Assembly (NCBI RefSeq): GCF_009674775.1
Contig: NZ_WKKE01000012.1
Coordinates: 1-64,000, forward strand
Source of the DNA: Flavobacterium sp. LC2016-23
Lineage (GTDB): Bacteria > Bacteroidota > Bacteroidia > Flavobacteriales > Flavobacteriaceae
DNA length: 64,000 bases
Direction of reading: 5' to 3'
The position numbers and the translations under genes were made by a program. Under the pieces are notes generated by a model. It saw only the letters and a list, made by a program, of their open reading frames with translations, ran no database searches and had not been told where the DNA came from. Below are positions 18,075 through 27,158 of this stretch, piece by piece (position 1 is the first letter of the stretch; each line of letters opens with the position of its first letter).

Positions 18075-18706
18075 AGAATTGAGGTAAATGTAATTTTTGG
18101 TGTGAGTTTTAGTAAGTCTGCAAATTTAACTTTTTGTACTGAATCCAAATGGCGTTATCTTTTATTTAACATTTGTATGTACAAATCTTTACATTGGATA
18201 TAAGTATTTTTCAGTCAGGTTATTGTGAATTTTCAAGGCATTGTTTTTTATTAGTTTTGGTCTTATTTAGTTATTTTGTAAAGTATGTTATTTAGCATAT
18301 CACAGATGGATAAGCTTTTTAAGACCTTTATTTTTATATTTGGTTTAATGAAATGTCCTTTATTTATGTTTTTTTTAACAAAACCCTTAGAAATGTCTTA
18401 TAATTTGTCCTTTTTTCGCTGTTTGTACACCTGTAGATTTAATCAAAAAGCAACATTGAAAATAAGTTAATTGGTACTTAAAAAAAAAATTATTTGCAGT
18501 TTATTGATTTATTCGTACTGGGATAAGTTTCAACAAAATATTATAGTGGGCAGTTGAATTAATAATGGATAGGTTATTTCTTTTTATAAAACGATAGTTT
18601 TAGAAAGTTGACTAACTTTTTTATCTGAATCACTTATAGTTTCAGAAAATCAGCAAGTTAGTACTTTTGAACCTTTGTATCTCTGAATCTTTGTCCCTCT
18701 GAACCT
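18075..18706. other. 632-bp AT-rich spacer upstream of efflux operon
   Basis: No convincing gene. A 61-codon plus-strand reading frame at 18285-18470 has Phe-rich composition and no family likeness, so I treat it as chance. The spacer should contain the efflux promoter (minus strand). Its right end holds the 16-bp word tandem at 18668-18708. Confidence 0.5.
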
Positions 18707-18708
18707 TT
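18668..18708. repeat. 16-bp tandem words at recG 3' end
   Basis: TGAACCTTTGTATCTC (18668-18683), TGAATCTTTGTCCCTC (18684-18699) and a third partial copy (18700-18708) run up to the recG stop codon. The word resembles the reverse complement of the AGGTACAA/GAACCTT words at 10308-10560. No reverse arm was found nearby. Confidence 0.6.
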
Positions 18709-20815
18709 AACTAATATAATTCCAAATATTTTTCTTCTTTGTCAGTTCGATAAAAACGGCTTTCAGGACTGTGTGTTCCGGTTTTTGAAGAGCGGGATCT
18801 TCTTTGAGGATCTTCATGGCATAATTTCGTCCTAAGGCCAGAATATCGCGATCACGCACGATATCTGCAATTTGCAGGTTTAAAACACCACTTTGTTGTG
18901 TACCCATCAAATCCCCGGGGCCGCGAAGTTTAAGATCGACTTCAGCAATTTCAAAACCATCATTGGTACCTACCATCGTTTCCATACGGGTTTTGCTGTC
19001 GGCACTTAATTTATGGCTGGTCATCAGGATACAGTAACTTTGTTCGGCTCCACGACCCACGCGGCCACGCAGCTGATGGAGCTGAGACAGTCCAAAACGT
19101 TCGGCGCTTTCAATAATCATCACACTCGCGTTCGGAACGTTTACGCCAACTTCAATAACGGTTGTGGCGACCATGATATTGGTTTTACCTTCAGAAAAAC
19201 GTTTCATTTCAGCATCTTTATCCGCTGGTTTCATTTTTCCGTGTAAAATTGAAATGGAATATTGCGGTAAGGGAAAATCACGTGAAATACTTTCGTATCC
19301 GTCCATTAAATCTTTGTAATCCATTTTTTCGGATTCCTGAATTAGGGGATAAACAATATAAATTTGTCTGCCGAGCGCAATTTCGTCACGCAGGAATTTC
19401 CATACTTTCAGACGATTGGAATCAAATCGGTGTACGGTCTGAATCGGTTTTCTTCCAGGCGGTAATTCATCGATAACAGAAATATCCAGGTCACCATAGA
19501 GACTCATAGCCAGCGTTCTCGGAATAGGGGTGGCGGTCATCACCAAAATATGTGGCGGAATATCGTTTTTCTTCCATAATTTAGAACGCTGTTCTACGCC
19601 AAACCGGTGCTGCTCATCAATTACGGATAAACCTAAATTCTGAAATTTCACTTTATCTTCCAACAAGGCGTGAGTACCAATTAAAATATGTAAACTTCCG
19701 TTTTCGAGTTCTTCATGAATGATTTTTCGGGCAGCCGTTTTGGTGGAACCCGTAAGTATCTTAATATTGATGCCTAAAGTTTCTGCCAGTTCCGATAAAC
19801 CAATAAAATGCTGATTGGCCAGAATTTCGGTCGGCGCCATCAGACAGGCCTGAAAACCATTATCGATTGCCAAAAGCATACTCATAAAGGCTACAATGGT
19901 TTTTCCGGATCCCACGTCTCCCTGCAATAAGCGGTTCATTTGGGCATTACTTCCCATATCTGATCGAATTTCTTTGATCACCCTTTTTTGGGCATTTGTC
20001 AATTCAAACGGTAAATGATTTTTATAAAAGTCATTAAAAAGTTTACCCACTCTGGTAAACGGATGTCCTTTTATTTTATGTTTTCTAATAAGGTTTTTAG
20101 TGATTAATTGTAATTGAATAAAAAACAATTCTTCAAATTTTAAACGAAACTGCGCTTTTGATAAGGCATCGGCACTTTTCGGAAAATGGATGTTGAATAA
20201 AGCCGCTTTTTTGGAAATCAGTTTTAATTCTTCTATTAAATACGGAGGAAACGTTTCGGTAAACAAAGCCTGTGTTTCAATAAACAATTGTTCCATTAAT
20301 TTATTGATCGTTCGGTTTGAAATACCACGATTGGTCAGGGTTTCTGTCGAAGGATAAACGGGCTGCATGGCAGAACGAAGGCTTTTTTCGTGTTCGCTTA
20401 AAAGTTCAATTTCCGGATGTGCCATGCTAAACTGGCTTCCGTAAAGGGAACATTTTCCAAAAATTACACAGGGTTCATTCAGTTTCAGACTTTCGCGGAC
20501 CCATTTGTGTCCCTGGAACCAATTGAGGTCCAGTGATCCTGTATCATCCACGAAAGTAGCGACCAGACGCTTTTTGTTTTTAGCAAACTCAACCGTTTTT
20601 ATATTGATTATTTTTCCAACCAACTGCACTTCAGAGCCGGTATTCTGAAGTTCGTTTATTTTGTAATAACGGGTCCGGTCAATGTATCTGTTCGGAAAAA
20701 AGTTAATTAAATCACCATATTTATGAATCCCCAATTCCTTGCGAAGCAGCTGACCGCGACTTGGGCCAACACCTTTTAGGTATTCGATTGGAGTTTCAAG
20801 GAGATTATTAGACAT
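18707..20815 (-). CDS. recG: ATP-dependent DNA helicase RecG
   Basis: Remodels stalled replication forks and branched recombination intermediates. 702 residues, normal length. An N-terminal wedge/OB domain (LKGVGPSRGQLLRKELG; VGKIINIK) precedes two helicase lobes. Visible motifs are Walker A GDVGSGKT, DEQH box (VIDEQHRFG), TATPIPRT and the motif VI region QLRGRVGRGAEQSYC. The ATG at 20815 gives the full N-terminus. The gene stands alone, divergent from the DUF1697 gene. Confidence 0.96.
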   Translation of the reverse strand: MSNNLLETPIEYLKGVGPSRGQLLRKELGIHKYGDLINFFPNRYIDRTRYYKINELQNTGSEVQLVGKIINIKTVEFAKNKKRLVATFVDDTGSLDLNWFQGHKWVRESLKLNEPCVIFGKCSLYGSQFSMAHPEIELLSEHEKSLRSAMQPVYPSTETLTNRGISNRTINKLMEQLFIETQALFTETFPPYLIEELKLISKKAALFNIHFPKSADALSKAQFRLKFEELFFIQLQLITKNLIRKHKIKGHPFTRVGKLFNDFYKNHLPFELTNAQKRVIKEIRSDMGSNAQMNRLLQGDVGSGKTIVAFMSMLLAIDNGFQACLMAPTEILANQHFIGLSELAETLGINIKILTGSTKTAARKIIHEELENGSLHILIGTHALLEDKVKFQNLGLSVIDEQHRFGVEQRSKLWKKNDIPPHILVMTATPIPRTLAMSLYGDLDISVIDELPPGRKPIQTVHRFDSNRLKVWKFLRDEIALGRQIYIVYPLIQESEKMDYKDLMDGYESISRDFPLPQYSISILHGKMKPADKDAEMKRFSEGKTNIMVATTVIEVGVNVPNASVMIIESAERFGLSQLHQLRGRVGRGAEQSYCILMTSHKLSADSKTRMETMVGTNDGFEIAEVDLKLRGPGDLMGTQQSGVLNLQIADIVRDRDILALGRNYAMKILKEDPALQKPEHTVLKAVFIELTKKKNIWNYIS

Positions 20816-21123
20816 TTTTTTAGATTGTTGGAGCTTTTTTTAGATTTTTAGATCTTTAGATTGTTGGATCTTTAGATTTTTAGAAAATAGAACAAAGAAA
20901 ATAGAATAAAGAGTAAGATTTATTAATCTGTACTCTATTTTCTTTATTCTATACTCTATATTCTTTTCTCCTTACGCGAAGATAGATTTTAATTAGGAAT
21001 TTTGAAAATCCGGCTGTTTGATATATTGTTTTTTGTAAAAAAGAGGATTCATGTCCTTCAAGGAAATGGATTGTTTTTTAGACTTTGATTTAGAAAACAA
21101 TATCTTTGAATAAAATTTAAAAA
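20816..21123. other. Divergent spacer recG / DUF1697
   Basis: 308 bp. The recG-proximal 170 bp is the repeat locus described separately. The rest (about 20990-21120) is AT-rich and should hold the DUF1697 promoter. No gene is seen. Confidence 0.5.
20887..20952. repeat. Tandem-word inverted-repeat locus (14-bp word)
   Basis: Two 14-bp units (AAAATAGAACAAAG 20884-20897, AAAATAGAATAAAG 20898-20911) are followed by reverse-complement words from 20931. The stretch 20887-20905 matches the reverse complement of 20934-20952 at 18 of 19 positions. More degenerate TTAGATNTT words precede it at 20820-20880. Confidence 0.75.
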
Positions 21124-21666
21124 ATGACAACACATTTAGCACTTTTACGCGGTATCAACGTTTCCGGTCACAATATGATGAAAATGGAGGCTTTGAAAAC
21201 AATGTTAGAAAATATCGGTTTTCAAAATGTCAGAACGTACCTGCAATCGGGAAATGTATTTGTGGATACAGAGGAAGAAAGTGCTTCGAAAGTGGGGTTC
21301 ATGATCAAGCAGGAAATTTTTAAGGTTTTCGGACATGAAGTTCCAACGATTGTCATTACGAAAGAAGATTTACAAGCTTGTTTTACAAACAGTCCGTATT
21401 TAAAAGAAAAGGATTTGGATACCAAAAAGCTTTACGTTGCTTTTGTTTCCATCGCCCTGAAAAGTGAAAATATAAATGATCTGAAAATTAGCCAGTTTAA
21501 GCCTGATGAAGCGAGTATTGACGGTAACAGAATCTTTATTAAATATGCCGTGGGCGCCGGAAAAACAAGATTTGATCAGAAATATATAGAGAAAAAACTA
21601 AATGTTACGGCAACCATTAGAAACTGGAACACGGTTACAAATTTATTAAATATGTATTCTGAATAG
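21124..21666 (+). CDS. DUF1697 family protein
   Basis: 180 residues. The N-terminal HLALLRGINVSGHNMMKMEAL and the ENIGFQNVRTYLQSGNVFVD stretch are hallmarks of DUF1697 (PF08002). The C-terminal VTATIRNWNTVTNLLNM is also typical. Function is unknown for the family. Cytosolic, no signal. It is monocistronic, with a convergent gene 77 bp downstream. I see no frameshift or unusual feature. Confidence 0.9.
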   Translation: MTTHLALLRGINVSGHNMMKMEALKTMLENIGFQNVRTYLQSGNVFVDTEEESASKVGFMIKQEIFKVFGHEVPTIVITKEDLQACFTNSPYLKEKDLDTKKLYVAFVSIALKSENINDLKISQFKPDEASIDGNRIFIKYAVGAGKTRFDQKYIEKKLNVTATIRNWNTVTNLLNMYSE

Positions 21667-21743
21667 ACCACAGGCAGGTGAAAATTCCTGATCACTGATT
21701 TAAAAGCTGCACCGAGAAATAATTAATTTTCAAATGGATCCGA

Positions 21744-22253
21744 TTAATCTCTCATCCATTTGAGCATCGTTGGAAAGGCAGGTTTGTTTTCCTTACCTGC
21801 GCGATCTTTCCCCAGACAAAGCCCGATCCATTCCAGAAAAGGCAATCCTACATAGTTTTCAGTATTAAAATTTGAAATTAGCCAATCAGATTCGTTTTTA
21901 TAGCCATTGGGATGAAACACGAATTCGACAGGTAACTTTAAATGATTTACTGCAGCAAAAGACCAGAGAATTGCACCCATTTCTTCTGCCTGAGTCGGCC
22001 ATTCCGCTGATATATGTTCGGTTCCGACTAATTTTCGTTCGGTAGCAGTTGTAACGGCCAAATGTCCTGCTTCGTGAAGTATATCCCCGGGATATAATAA
22101 TTTATCATAATCGATATAAATACAATTGGGACCTAAACTTAATCCGGGTAAAAAAGTGTCATCTAATTCTTTTTCAATTACATCGATTCCTATTTCTTTA
22201 AGGAAAGATAAGGTTTGTTGTGTTTCTAAAGCTTCTTTTACGGGCACATTCAT
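21744..22253 (-). CDS. Putative zinc-binding protein with HEAGH motif
   Basis: 169 residues, no signal peptide. A zincin-type motif, HEAGH (residues 60-64, in DILHEAGHLAVT), follows a strand-forming stretch (NCIYIDYDKLL). This is the layout of IrrE/ImmA-like or other small metallopeptidase domains, though I cannot place the family. A downstream acidic pair in QAEEMGAILW could give the third ligand. It is the last gene of a three-gene operon, 16 bp after the hydroxylase-like gene. Protease activity is inferred from one motif only. Confidence 0.65.
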   Translation of the reverse strand: MNVPVKEALETQQTLSFLKEIGIDVIEKELDDTFLPGLSLGPNCIYIDYDKLLYPGDILHEAGHLAVTTATERKLVGTEHISAEWPTQAEEMGAILWSFAAVNHLKLPVEFVFHPNGYKNESDWLISNFNTENYVGLPFLEWIGLCLGKDRAGKENKPAFPTMLKWMRD

Positions 22254-22269
22254 GGGGTTAAAAAAGTTG

Positions 22270-22959
22270 TTATTTCAAATTTTTAATCAGTTCATTTGCA
22301 GCAGTTGTATTCATACGTTTTAACTCAGCTATCATCAATTGCTTTTGCTCTTCGTTCATGGCGCTTTCCGGTTTTATAAATTGATTTTCGGGAGCTTCTT
22401 TATAAAATAAGGCATCAGTCCAGTCATTTCTAATGCCGTCAATTACGAGATGAATCCGGTCCTGATTTCCTCTGTTGGCCACTGAATGGGTAAAATTAGC
22501 ATCAATATACCAGCATTCCCCTTCATTCATAATCAGACGTTTTCCGTCCAGTATAAATTCAACATCCGGATTGGTAATAATCGGAATATGCAATCGGAAC
22601 GAACCATCTTCATACCCGAGACAATGATCTGAATGGGGCTTGATTTCTGCTCCCACAGCGAGCTGAAGTAATCTTACGGCTGTTTTTTCGAAATGAAAAT
22701 TGTCCAGAATTTCTTTGAAGTATGTACAGGAATCTAAAATTTCGGTATGCATCATTTCATCACCAGCATTGGACAAGGCAAAAATAGAATCGGATTTTCC
22801 GTCTTTAGACATCAGGGCTACAGAAGTCCATTTTCCCGTATAATCATTTTTGTTGTAATGATCTGTCCAGCTTTTATTCAGTATTCCTGCAAGGTCGCTT
22901 TTGAGTTTGTCGACATCAAAAGAGATTGGAAATTTGATAAAACGTATTAATCTATCCAT
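22270..22959 (-). CDS. Aspartyl/asparaginyl beta-hydroxylase-like dioxygenase
   Basis: 229 residues. The core fits the Asp_Arg_Hydrox family (PF05118): GAEIKPHSDH, FRLHIPIITNPDVEF, GECWYIDANFTHSVANRG and DRIHLVIDG. H124 and H170 correspond to the two iron-binding His of AspH-like enzymes; R168 is placed to bind 2-oxoglutarate. The likely reaction is 2-oxoglutarate-dependent hydroxylation of a protein or amino-acid side chain. Cytosolic here, since no signal is seen. It is the middle gene of an operon with an ATP-pyrophosphatase and a HEAGH protein. Confidence 0.85.
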   Translation of the reverse strand: MDRLIRFIKFPISFDVDKLKSDLAGILNKSWTDHYNKNDYTGKWTSVALMSKDGKSDSIFALSNAGDEMMHTEILDSCTYFKEILDNFHFEKTAVRLLQLAVGAEIKPHSDHCLGYEDGSFRLHIPIITNPDVEFILDGKRLIMNEGECWYIDANFTHSVANRGNQDRIHLVIDGIRNDWTDALFYKEAPENQFIKPESAMNEEQKQLMIAELKRMNTTAANELIKNLK

Positions 22960-23006
22960 ATTTTTTGCTTTAAATAGTATTGGTAAACTGCCACAAGTTC
23001 AATGCT

Positions 23007-23777
23007 TTATTTCGGAATCAGATCGCAATACCAGAATCCAAAGTCAAAAGCATCGGTGGCACTGGTATCGCATGCGGTGTCAGATGACTCTTCATTTTTT
23101 GGCCGTTCGTATTTGCGGTAAACGATCTCGCCGATTTCAAACACTATCGGCCTGGAAAAAATAGGGCCATCGAATGTAAAGGTATGAAATTCACCATTTT
23201 CTCCGCATACATCTACATTTTCAGGTAAATCCTTTATAAAATCGGAATCAATGATGCGTCCGACAAAACTTTTGTCTAAATAGCGTTCGTTCACACAAAC
23301 CACAATCGTTTTAAAACCCAATTGAATGAATTCCCGGATCAATTCACTGGTTGGAATCTTCCAGATTGGGAAAACGCCTTCAAAATTTATTCTTGCCAGT
23401 TGTGTTTCCCTGTATTTCCGCAAATCTTCCAGAAAAATATCCCCAAAAACCGAATGGGTTATTCCTTCATTTTTAAGTTCGGTCAGCGTTTCGGTCATTA
23501 CCTTTTCATATACTTCCATGGTGGGCATCTCGGGAACCTGCATGATTTTCAGCGGTAAGCCTATACTTTCGGCCTGTGCTTCAAGCAGCTCCACGCGAAC
23601 ACCATGCATCGAAATGCGCTGAAATTTTTGGTTGACACTCGTTAATAGATATTCAATTTTATACTCCGGATTCTGTAAAATTTTGTAAAGGGTCAGTGCG
23701 GAATCTTTTCCACTGCTCCAGTTAAATAAGGCTTTGATTGGTTTTGACACGTTCTGATAGTTTTCTATCGTAAACAT
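23007..23777 (-). CDS. Dph6-like ATP-pyrophosphatase (diphthine-ammonia ligase family)
   Basis: The PP-loop FNWSSGKDSALTLYKIL near the N-terminus and the later SVFGDIFLEDLRKYRE are characteristic of the adenine-nucleotide alpha-hydrolase/Dph6 family, which adenylates a carbonyl for amide formation. Bacteria lack diphthamide, so the true substrate is unknown. I prefer the ATG at 23777 (MFTIENYQ) over 23804, because the longer form adds nine residues outside the domain and crowds the divergent gene. First gene of a three-gene operon, 47 bp before the hydroxylase-like gene. The C-terminus ends in an acidic tail. Confidence 0.82.
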   Translation of the reverse strand: MFTIENYQNVSKPIKALFNWSSGKDSALTLYKILQNPEYKIEYLLTSVNQKFQRISMHGVRVELLEAQAESIGLPLKIMQVPEMPTMEVYEKVMTETLTELKNEGITHSVFGDIFLEDLRKYRETQLARINFEGVFPIWKIPTSELIREFIQLGFKTIVVCVNERYLDKSFVGRIIDSDFIKDLPENVDVCGENGEFHTFTFDGPIFSRPIVFEIGEIVYRKYERPKNEESSDTACDTSATDAFDFGFWYCDLIPK

Positions 23778-23843
23778 ACAAATTTCCTTCGATTTGTTTG
23801 TCAAACCTTTGTAACTTTGGGTTTCTGCCCAAATTTATTTTCA

Positions 23844-25904
23844 ATGAAATACATCTTTCTATTTATTACCAGCGTCGTTTTTGCACAACAAACTCATTTT
23901 GTGGATTTTAAATCGGTTTCCGGACAACTAGCATTAAATGCAAAAGAAAAATCGGTTTCCGGATCTGTTGTTTATGATTTTAATGTCCTGAAACCCGTTG
24001 ATACGGTTAAAATCGATGCCAAAAACATGGAGTTTACTCAGGTGAAAATAGATGGAAAAGAAGTTGTCTTTTTAAATACGGGAAAGGAGCTACAGATTAT
24101 TTCGCACTTTCAAAAAGGTAAAAAACATTTAAGTTTTGATTACTCTGTTAAACCGAAACAAGCGTTATATTTCGTTGATATCGAAAATGCTGAAGTTCAG
24201 ATCTGGACACAGGGCCAGGGAAGGTACACCAGTAATTGGTTTCCCAGTTTCGATGATGTGAATGAGAAAGTGATTTTTAATTTACAAATTAGTTATGATA
24301 AAGATTATCAGGTGGTTTCGAATGGTGTTTTAAAGAATAAGATAGAGAACAACAGTCAAACAGACTGGCAATATGAAATGGAGCATCCCATGAGTTCTTA
24401 TTTGCTGATGCTTGCCGTTGGTAAATTTGATAAAAATGAGTTTACTTCAAAAACTAAAATTCCGTTAGAGTATTACTTAGAAAATAAAGACAAAAAATCT
24501 TTTGAGCCGACTTATCGCTATTCTAAACGCATTTTTGATTTTCTGGAAAAAGAAATAGGCGTGAAGTATCCCTGGGAAATTTACAGGCAAATTCCGGTTC
24601 GTGATTTCCTGTATGGCGGAATGGAAAATACAACTGCAACGCTTTTTACCACACGCTATGTAGTAGATTCAACTGGTTTTGCGGACAGAAAATATACGAA
24701 TGTTGATGCTCATGAATTGGCGCACCATTGGTTTGGCGATCTCATTACTGCTGAAAGCGGCACCCATCACTGGCTGCAGGAAGGTTTTGCAACCTACTAC
24801 GCTTTGTTGGCGGAAAGGGATATTTTTGGAGACGATTATTTTTATTCCAGATTATATGAAACAGCCCAGCAGCTGAAGTTTGCCTCACGGACAGATGCTG
24901 TTCCTGTTTTAAATGCTAAAGCGAGTTCATTGACTTTTTATGAAAAGGGGGCCTGGGCGTTGTTCGTTTTGCATGAGTCAATAGGAGATAAGGCATTCAA
25001 AAAAGCCATTAAAAGTTATTTGAAAAAATATGCTTATCAAACCGTGAATACTCAGGATTTCTTTGATGAAATAAAAAAGGTTTCTAATTTTGATCTGGAG
25101 CAATTTCAAAAAACCTGGCTGGAATCGGTGGCCTTCGATACGCCAACAGCCAACGCTTTACTGAGTAAAAACAAAGCAATTCAAATCCGTTTGGAAGTTG
25201 ATAAACTAAAAAAAATACCTTTTGCAGAAAAGAAAGATTTTTTAATTAAAACTTTAAATTCTGATGTATACCATTCTGTAAAAGAAGCTATTGTAGATCA
25301 GATTCAAAATGAGAAATATGACTTAAAAAAGGAATTATTACTGATTGCTTTACATACGAATGATGTTCAGGTTCGCCAGACTCTTGCCGATAGTTTTAGC
25401 GGGATTCCAGAAGATTTCAGAGTAAATTACGAAACTTTACTGGACGATAAATCCTACCAGACGCAGGAAATCGCGCTGTTCAATTTATGGAGAAACTTTC
25501 CGGATCACCGTAGAGCTTATTTAGATAAATCTAAAGACTGGATTGGTTTTAACGATTACAATCTGCGTACGTTATGGCTTTCACTGGCCTTATCGACGCC
25601 AGATTACGCTGAGGATCCGGACGCCTTAATAGCTGAGTTGGTTGCTTTTTCTTCCACTAAATATGAGGCTACAACCCGACAGAATGCACTGGAAAAGCTT
25701 ATAGCCTTTAAACTGACAAACGATCCCGTTTTAATAAATCTTGTAAATGCGACAACGCACCATATGTGGCAATTTTCAAAATTCGGAAGGGATTCTATAC
25801 GGAGCTTATTAAAAAATTCAGAAATGCGTGTGTCGTTTGAAAGAATTTTGCCTAATTTGAACCCCGATGAGCAGTTTCAGTTGAATCGGTTATTGAAGGA
25901 GTAG
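23844..25904 (+). CDS. M1 family metalloaminopeptidase, exported
   Basis: Zinc aminopeptidase. Taking ATG 23844 gives a clean signal peptide (MKYIFLFITSVVFAQQ); the upstream ATG 23817 would add nine residues before it. Residues visible are the YGGMENTT exopeptidase motif, H290-E291-L-A-H-H (zinc and catalysis; H290, H294) in VDAHELAHHWFGD, and the downstream helix HHWLQEGFATYYALLAERD with the third ligand Glu. A C-terminal HEAT-like helical half follows (VRQTLADSFSGIPEDF). Likely periplasmic peptide degradation. It is divergent from the Dph6-like gene. Confidence 0.92.
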   Translation: MKYIFLFITSVVFAQQTHFVDFKSVSGQLALNAKEKSVSGSVVYDFNVLKPVDTVKIDAKNMEFTQVKIDGKEVVFLNTGKELQIISHFQKGKKHLSFDYSVKPKQALYFVDIENAEVQIWTQGQGRYTSNWFPSFDDVNEKVIFNLQISYDKDYQVVSNGVLKNKIENNSQTDWQYEMEHPMSSYLLMLAVGKFDKNEFTSKTKIPLEYYLENKDKKSFEPTYRYSKRIFDFLEKEIGVKYPWEIYRQIPVRDFLYGGMENTTATLFTTRYVVDSTGFADRKYTNVDAHELAHHWFGDLITAESGTHHWLQEGFATYYALLAERDIFGDDYFYSRLYETAQQLKFASRTDAVPVLNAKASSLTFYEKGAWALFVLHESIGDKAFKKAIKSYLKKYAYQTVNTQDFFDEIKKVSNFDLEQFQKTWLESVAFDTPTANALLSKNKAIQIRLEVDKLKKIPFAEKKDFLIKTLNSDVYHSVKEAIVDQIQNEKYDLKKELLLIALHTNDVQVRQTLADSFSGIPEDFRVNYETLLDDKSYQTQEIALFNLWRNFPDHRRAYLDKSKDWIGFNDYNLRTLWLSLALSTPDYAEDPDALIAELVAFSSTKYEATTRQNALEKLIAFKLTNDPVLINLVNATTHHMWQFSKFGRDSIRSLLKNSEMRVSFERILPNLNPDEQFQLNRLLKE

Positions 25905-26106
25905 AGTATAGAATATAGAAGAAAGAGTATAGAAGGAAGAGTATAGAAGGAAGAGTATAGAAGAAAGAGTATAGAAGAAAGAGTATAGAGGCAAGAGACA
26001 AGAGAATAGAGCATAGAACATAGATCAGGAGAGTAAAGTTTAGAATACAGAGTATAAGCAATAGGCTAAGTCTATTCTCTTGACTCTATATTCTTGGCTC
26101 TGTTTT
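25905..26106. repeat. Tandem-word inverted-repeat locus (14-bp word, five units)
   Basis: Five consecutive 14-bp units, GAAAGAGTATAGAA and one-base variants, occupy 25921-25990. Related words run to about 26060. Reverse-complement words (TCTATTCTCTTGACTCTATA at 26071-26090, then TTCTTGGCTCTG) close the locus. The minus-strand reading frame across it (Leu/Tyr/Ser-rich) is an artefact of the repeats. Confidence 0.8.
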
Positions 26107-26134
26107 CCAAAAAAAAAAAAATTACAATAAACTT

Positions 26135-27034
26135 ATGAGAGCATTGGTTATTTCTGGCGGAGGCAGTAAAGGAGCATTTGCTGGCGGCGTCGCACAATAT
26201 TTAATAGAAGAAAAAAAGCATGAGTACGATCTCTTTTTAGGAACTTCAACCGGAAGTTTGTTAATTCCGCATTTGGCTCTTGGGCATATAAAAAAAATCC
26301 ACTGGGTTTACACCAATGTTACCATGTCTAAAATCTTTAATATTTGCCCTTTCGTTGTGAAAATTAAAGATGGAATTGATATTGTGACGATCAACCATTT
26401 TAATGTTATACGTCAGTTTTTCAAGGGAAAAAGAACCTTTGGTGAAAGTAAAGGTTTGCAGAAATATATCAAAAACAATTTTTCGATATCCGATTTTAAT
26501 AAACTCAAAAAGCTCAACTCTGATGTTATTGTAACGGTTACGAATTTAACCAAAAACGAAGCAGAATACAAATCGGTTAAAGATTGTACTTACGATGAAT
26601 TCTGTGACTGGACCTGGATTTCCAGTAATTATATTCCGTTTATGAGTCTGGTGACCAAAAACAATTATGAATACGGGGACGGTGGTTTTTCGAGTCTGGT
26701 ACCCATTCGCGAAGCCATCAATCGGGGTGCCACCGAAATTGATGTTATTGTATTGGAAACCGAAGTTAATATGGATAAAATGGTTATTGGTAAAAATCCG
26801 TTTTCACTGATGATCGATTTGTTTCGAATTGCCTTAGATCAGGTTGAAAAGCATGATATTGCGATTGGGAAATTAATGGCCAACAATAAAAACGTGAAAC
26901 TCAATTTGTATTATACGCCGACAAAACTTACCAATAACGCTTTGATTTTTAATAAAGAAGTGATGAAAGAATGGTGGGAACAGGGGTACGAATATGCTCA
27001 GAACAAATCAGAAATCATGAGTGATAACAAGTAG
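26135..27034 (+). CDS. Patatin-like phospholipase
   Basis: 299 residues. The oxyanion loop SGGGSKGAFAGG sits at residues 7-18, the nucleophile S38 in GTSTG (36-40), and the dyad Asp D182 in GDGG (181-184). This is the complete Ser-Asp dyad of patatins. No signal peptide and no C-terminal barrel, so it should be a cytosolic or inner-membrane-associated lipid acyl hydrolase. The T9SS-linked PlpD-type outer-membrane form is excluded by size. The ATG at 26135 sits just before the conserved strand. A minus-strand terminator follows. Confidence 0.88.
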   Translation: MRALVISGGGSKGAFAGGVAQYLIEEKKHEYDLFLGTSTGSLLIPHLALGHIKKIHWVYTNVTMSKIFNICPFVVKIKDGIDIVTINHFNVIRQFFKGKRTFGESKGLQKYIKNNFSISDFNKLKKLNSDVIVTVTNLTKNEAEYKSVKDCTYDEFCDWTWISSNYIPFMSLVTKNNYEYGDGGFSSLVPIREAINRGATEIDVIVLETEVNMDKMVIGKNPFSLMIDLFRIALDQVEKHDIAIGKLMANNKNVKLNLYYTPTKLTNNALIFNKEVMKEWWEQGYEYAQNKSEIMSDNK

Positions 27035-27076
27035 TTTGAATACCTGGGAAGAAAAATTTACTTACTGTCATCATTC

Positions 27077-27113
27077 AAAAAAAAAAGCAGGAATCCATAA
27101 ATGGGCTCCTGCT
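27077..27113 (-). terminator. Terminator of the 27159-27680 gene
   Basis: AGCAGGA (27086-27092) pairs with TCCTGCT (27107-27113). The A-run at 27077-27086 becomes a T-run after the stem on the minus strand. Confidence 0.65.
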
Positions 27114-27158
27114 ATAGTATTATAGAAGTCTATTTTGTCTGCAGTAATGCTCAGGGTT

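Noticed and set aside
18285-18470. 61-codon plus-strand ORF in the 632-bp spacer
   Set aside because: Phe-rich AT-driven composition, no family likeness, no promoter or ribosome site.
25852-26061. Minus-strand ORF of 69 codons, hydrophobic
   Set aside because: It is the translation of the 14-bp tandem repeat and overlaps the aminopeptidase 3' end.
25905-26106. Regular repeats that might be a CRISPR array
   Set aside because: Units are 14 bp, directly adjacent with no unique spacers, and no cas gene is present.
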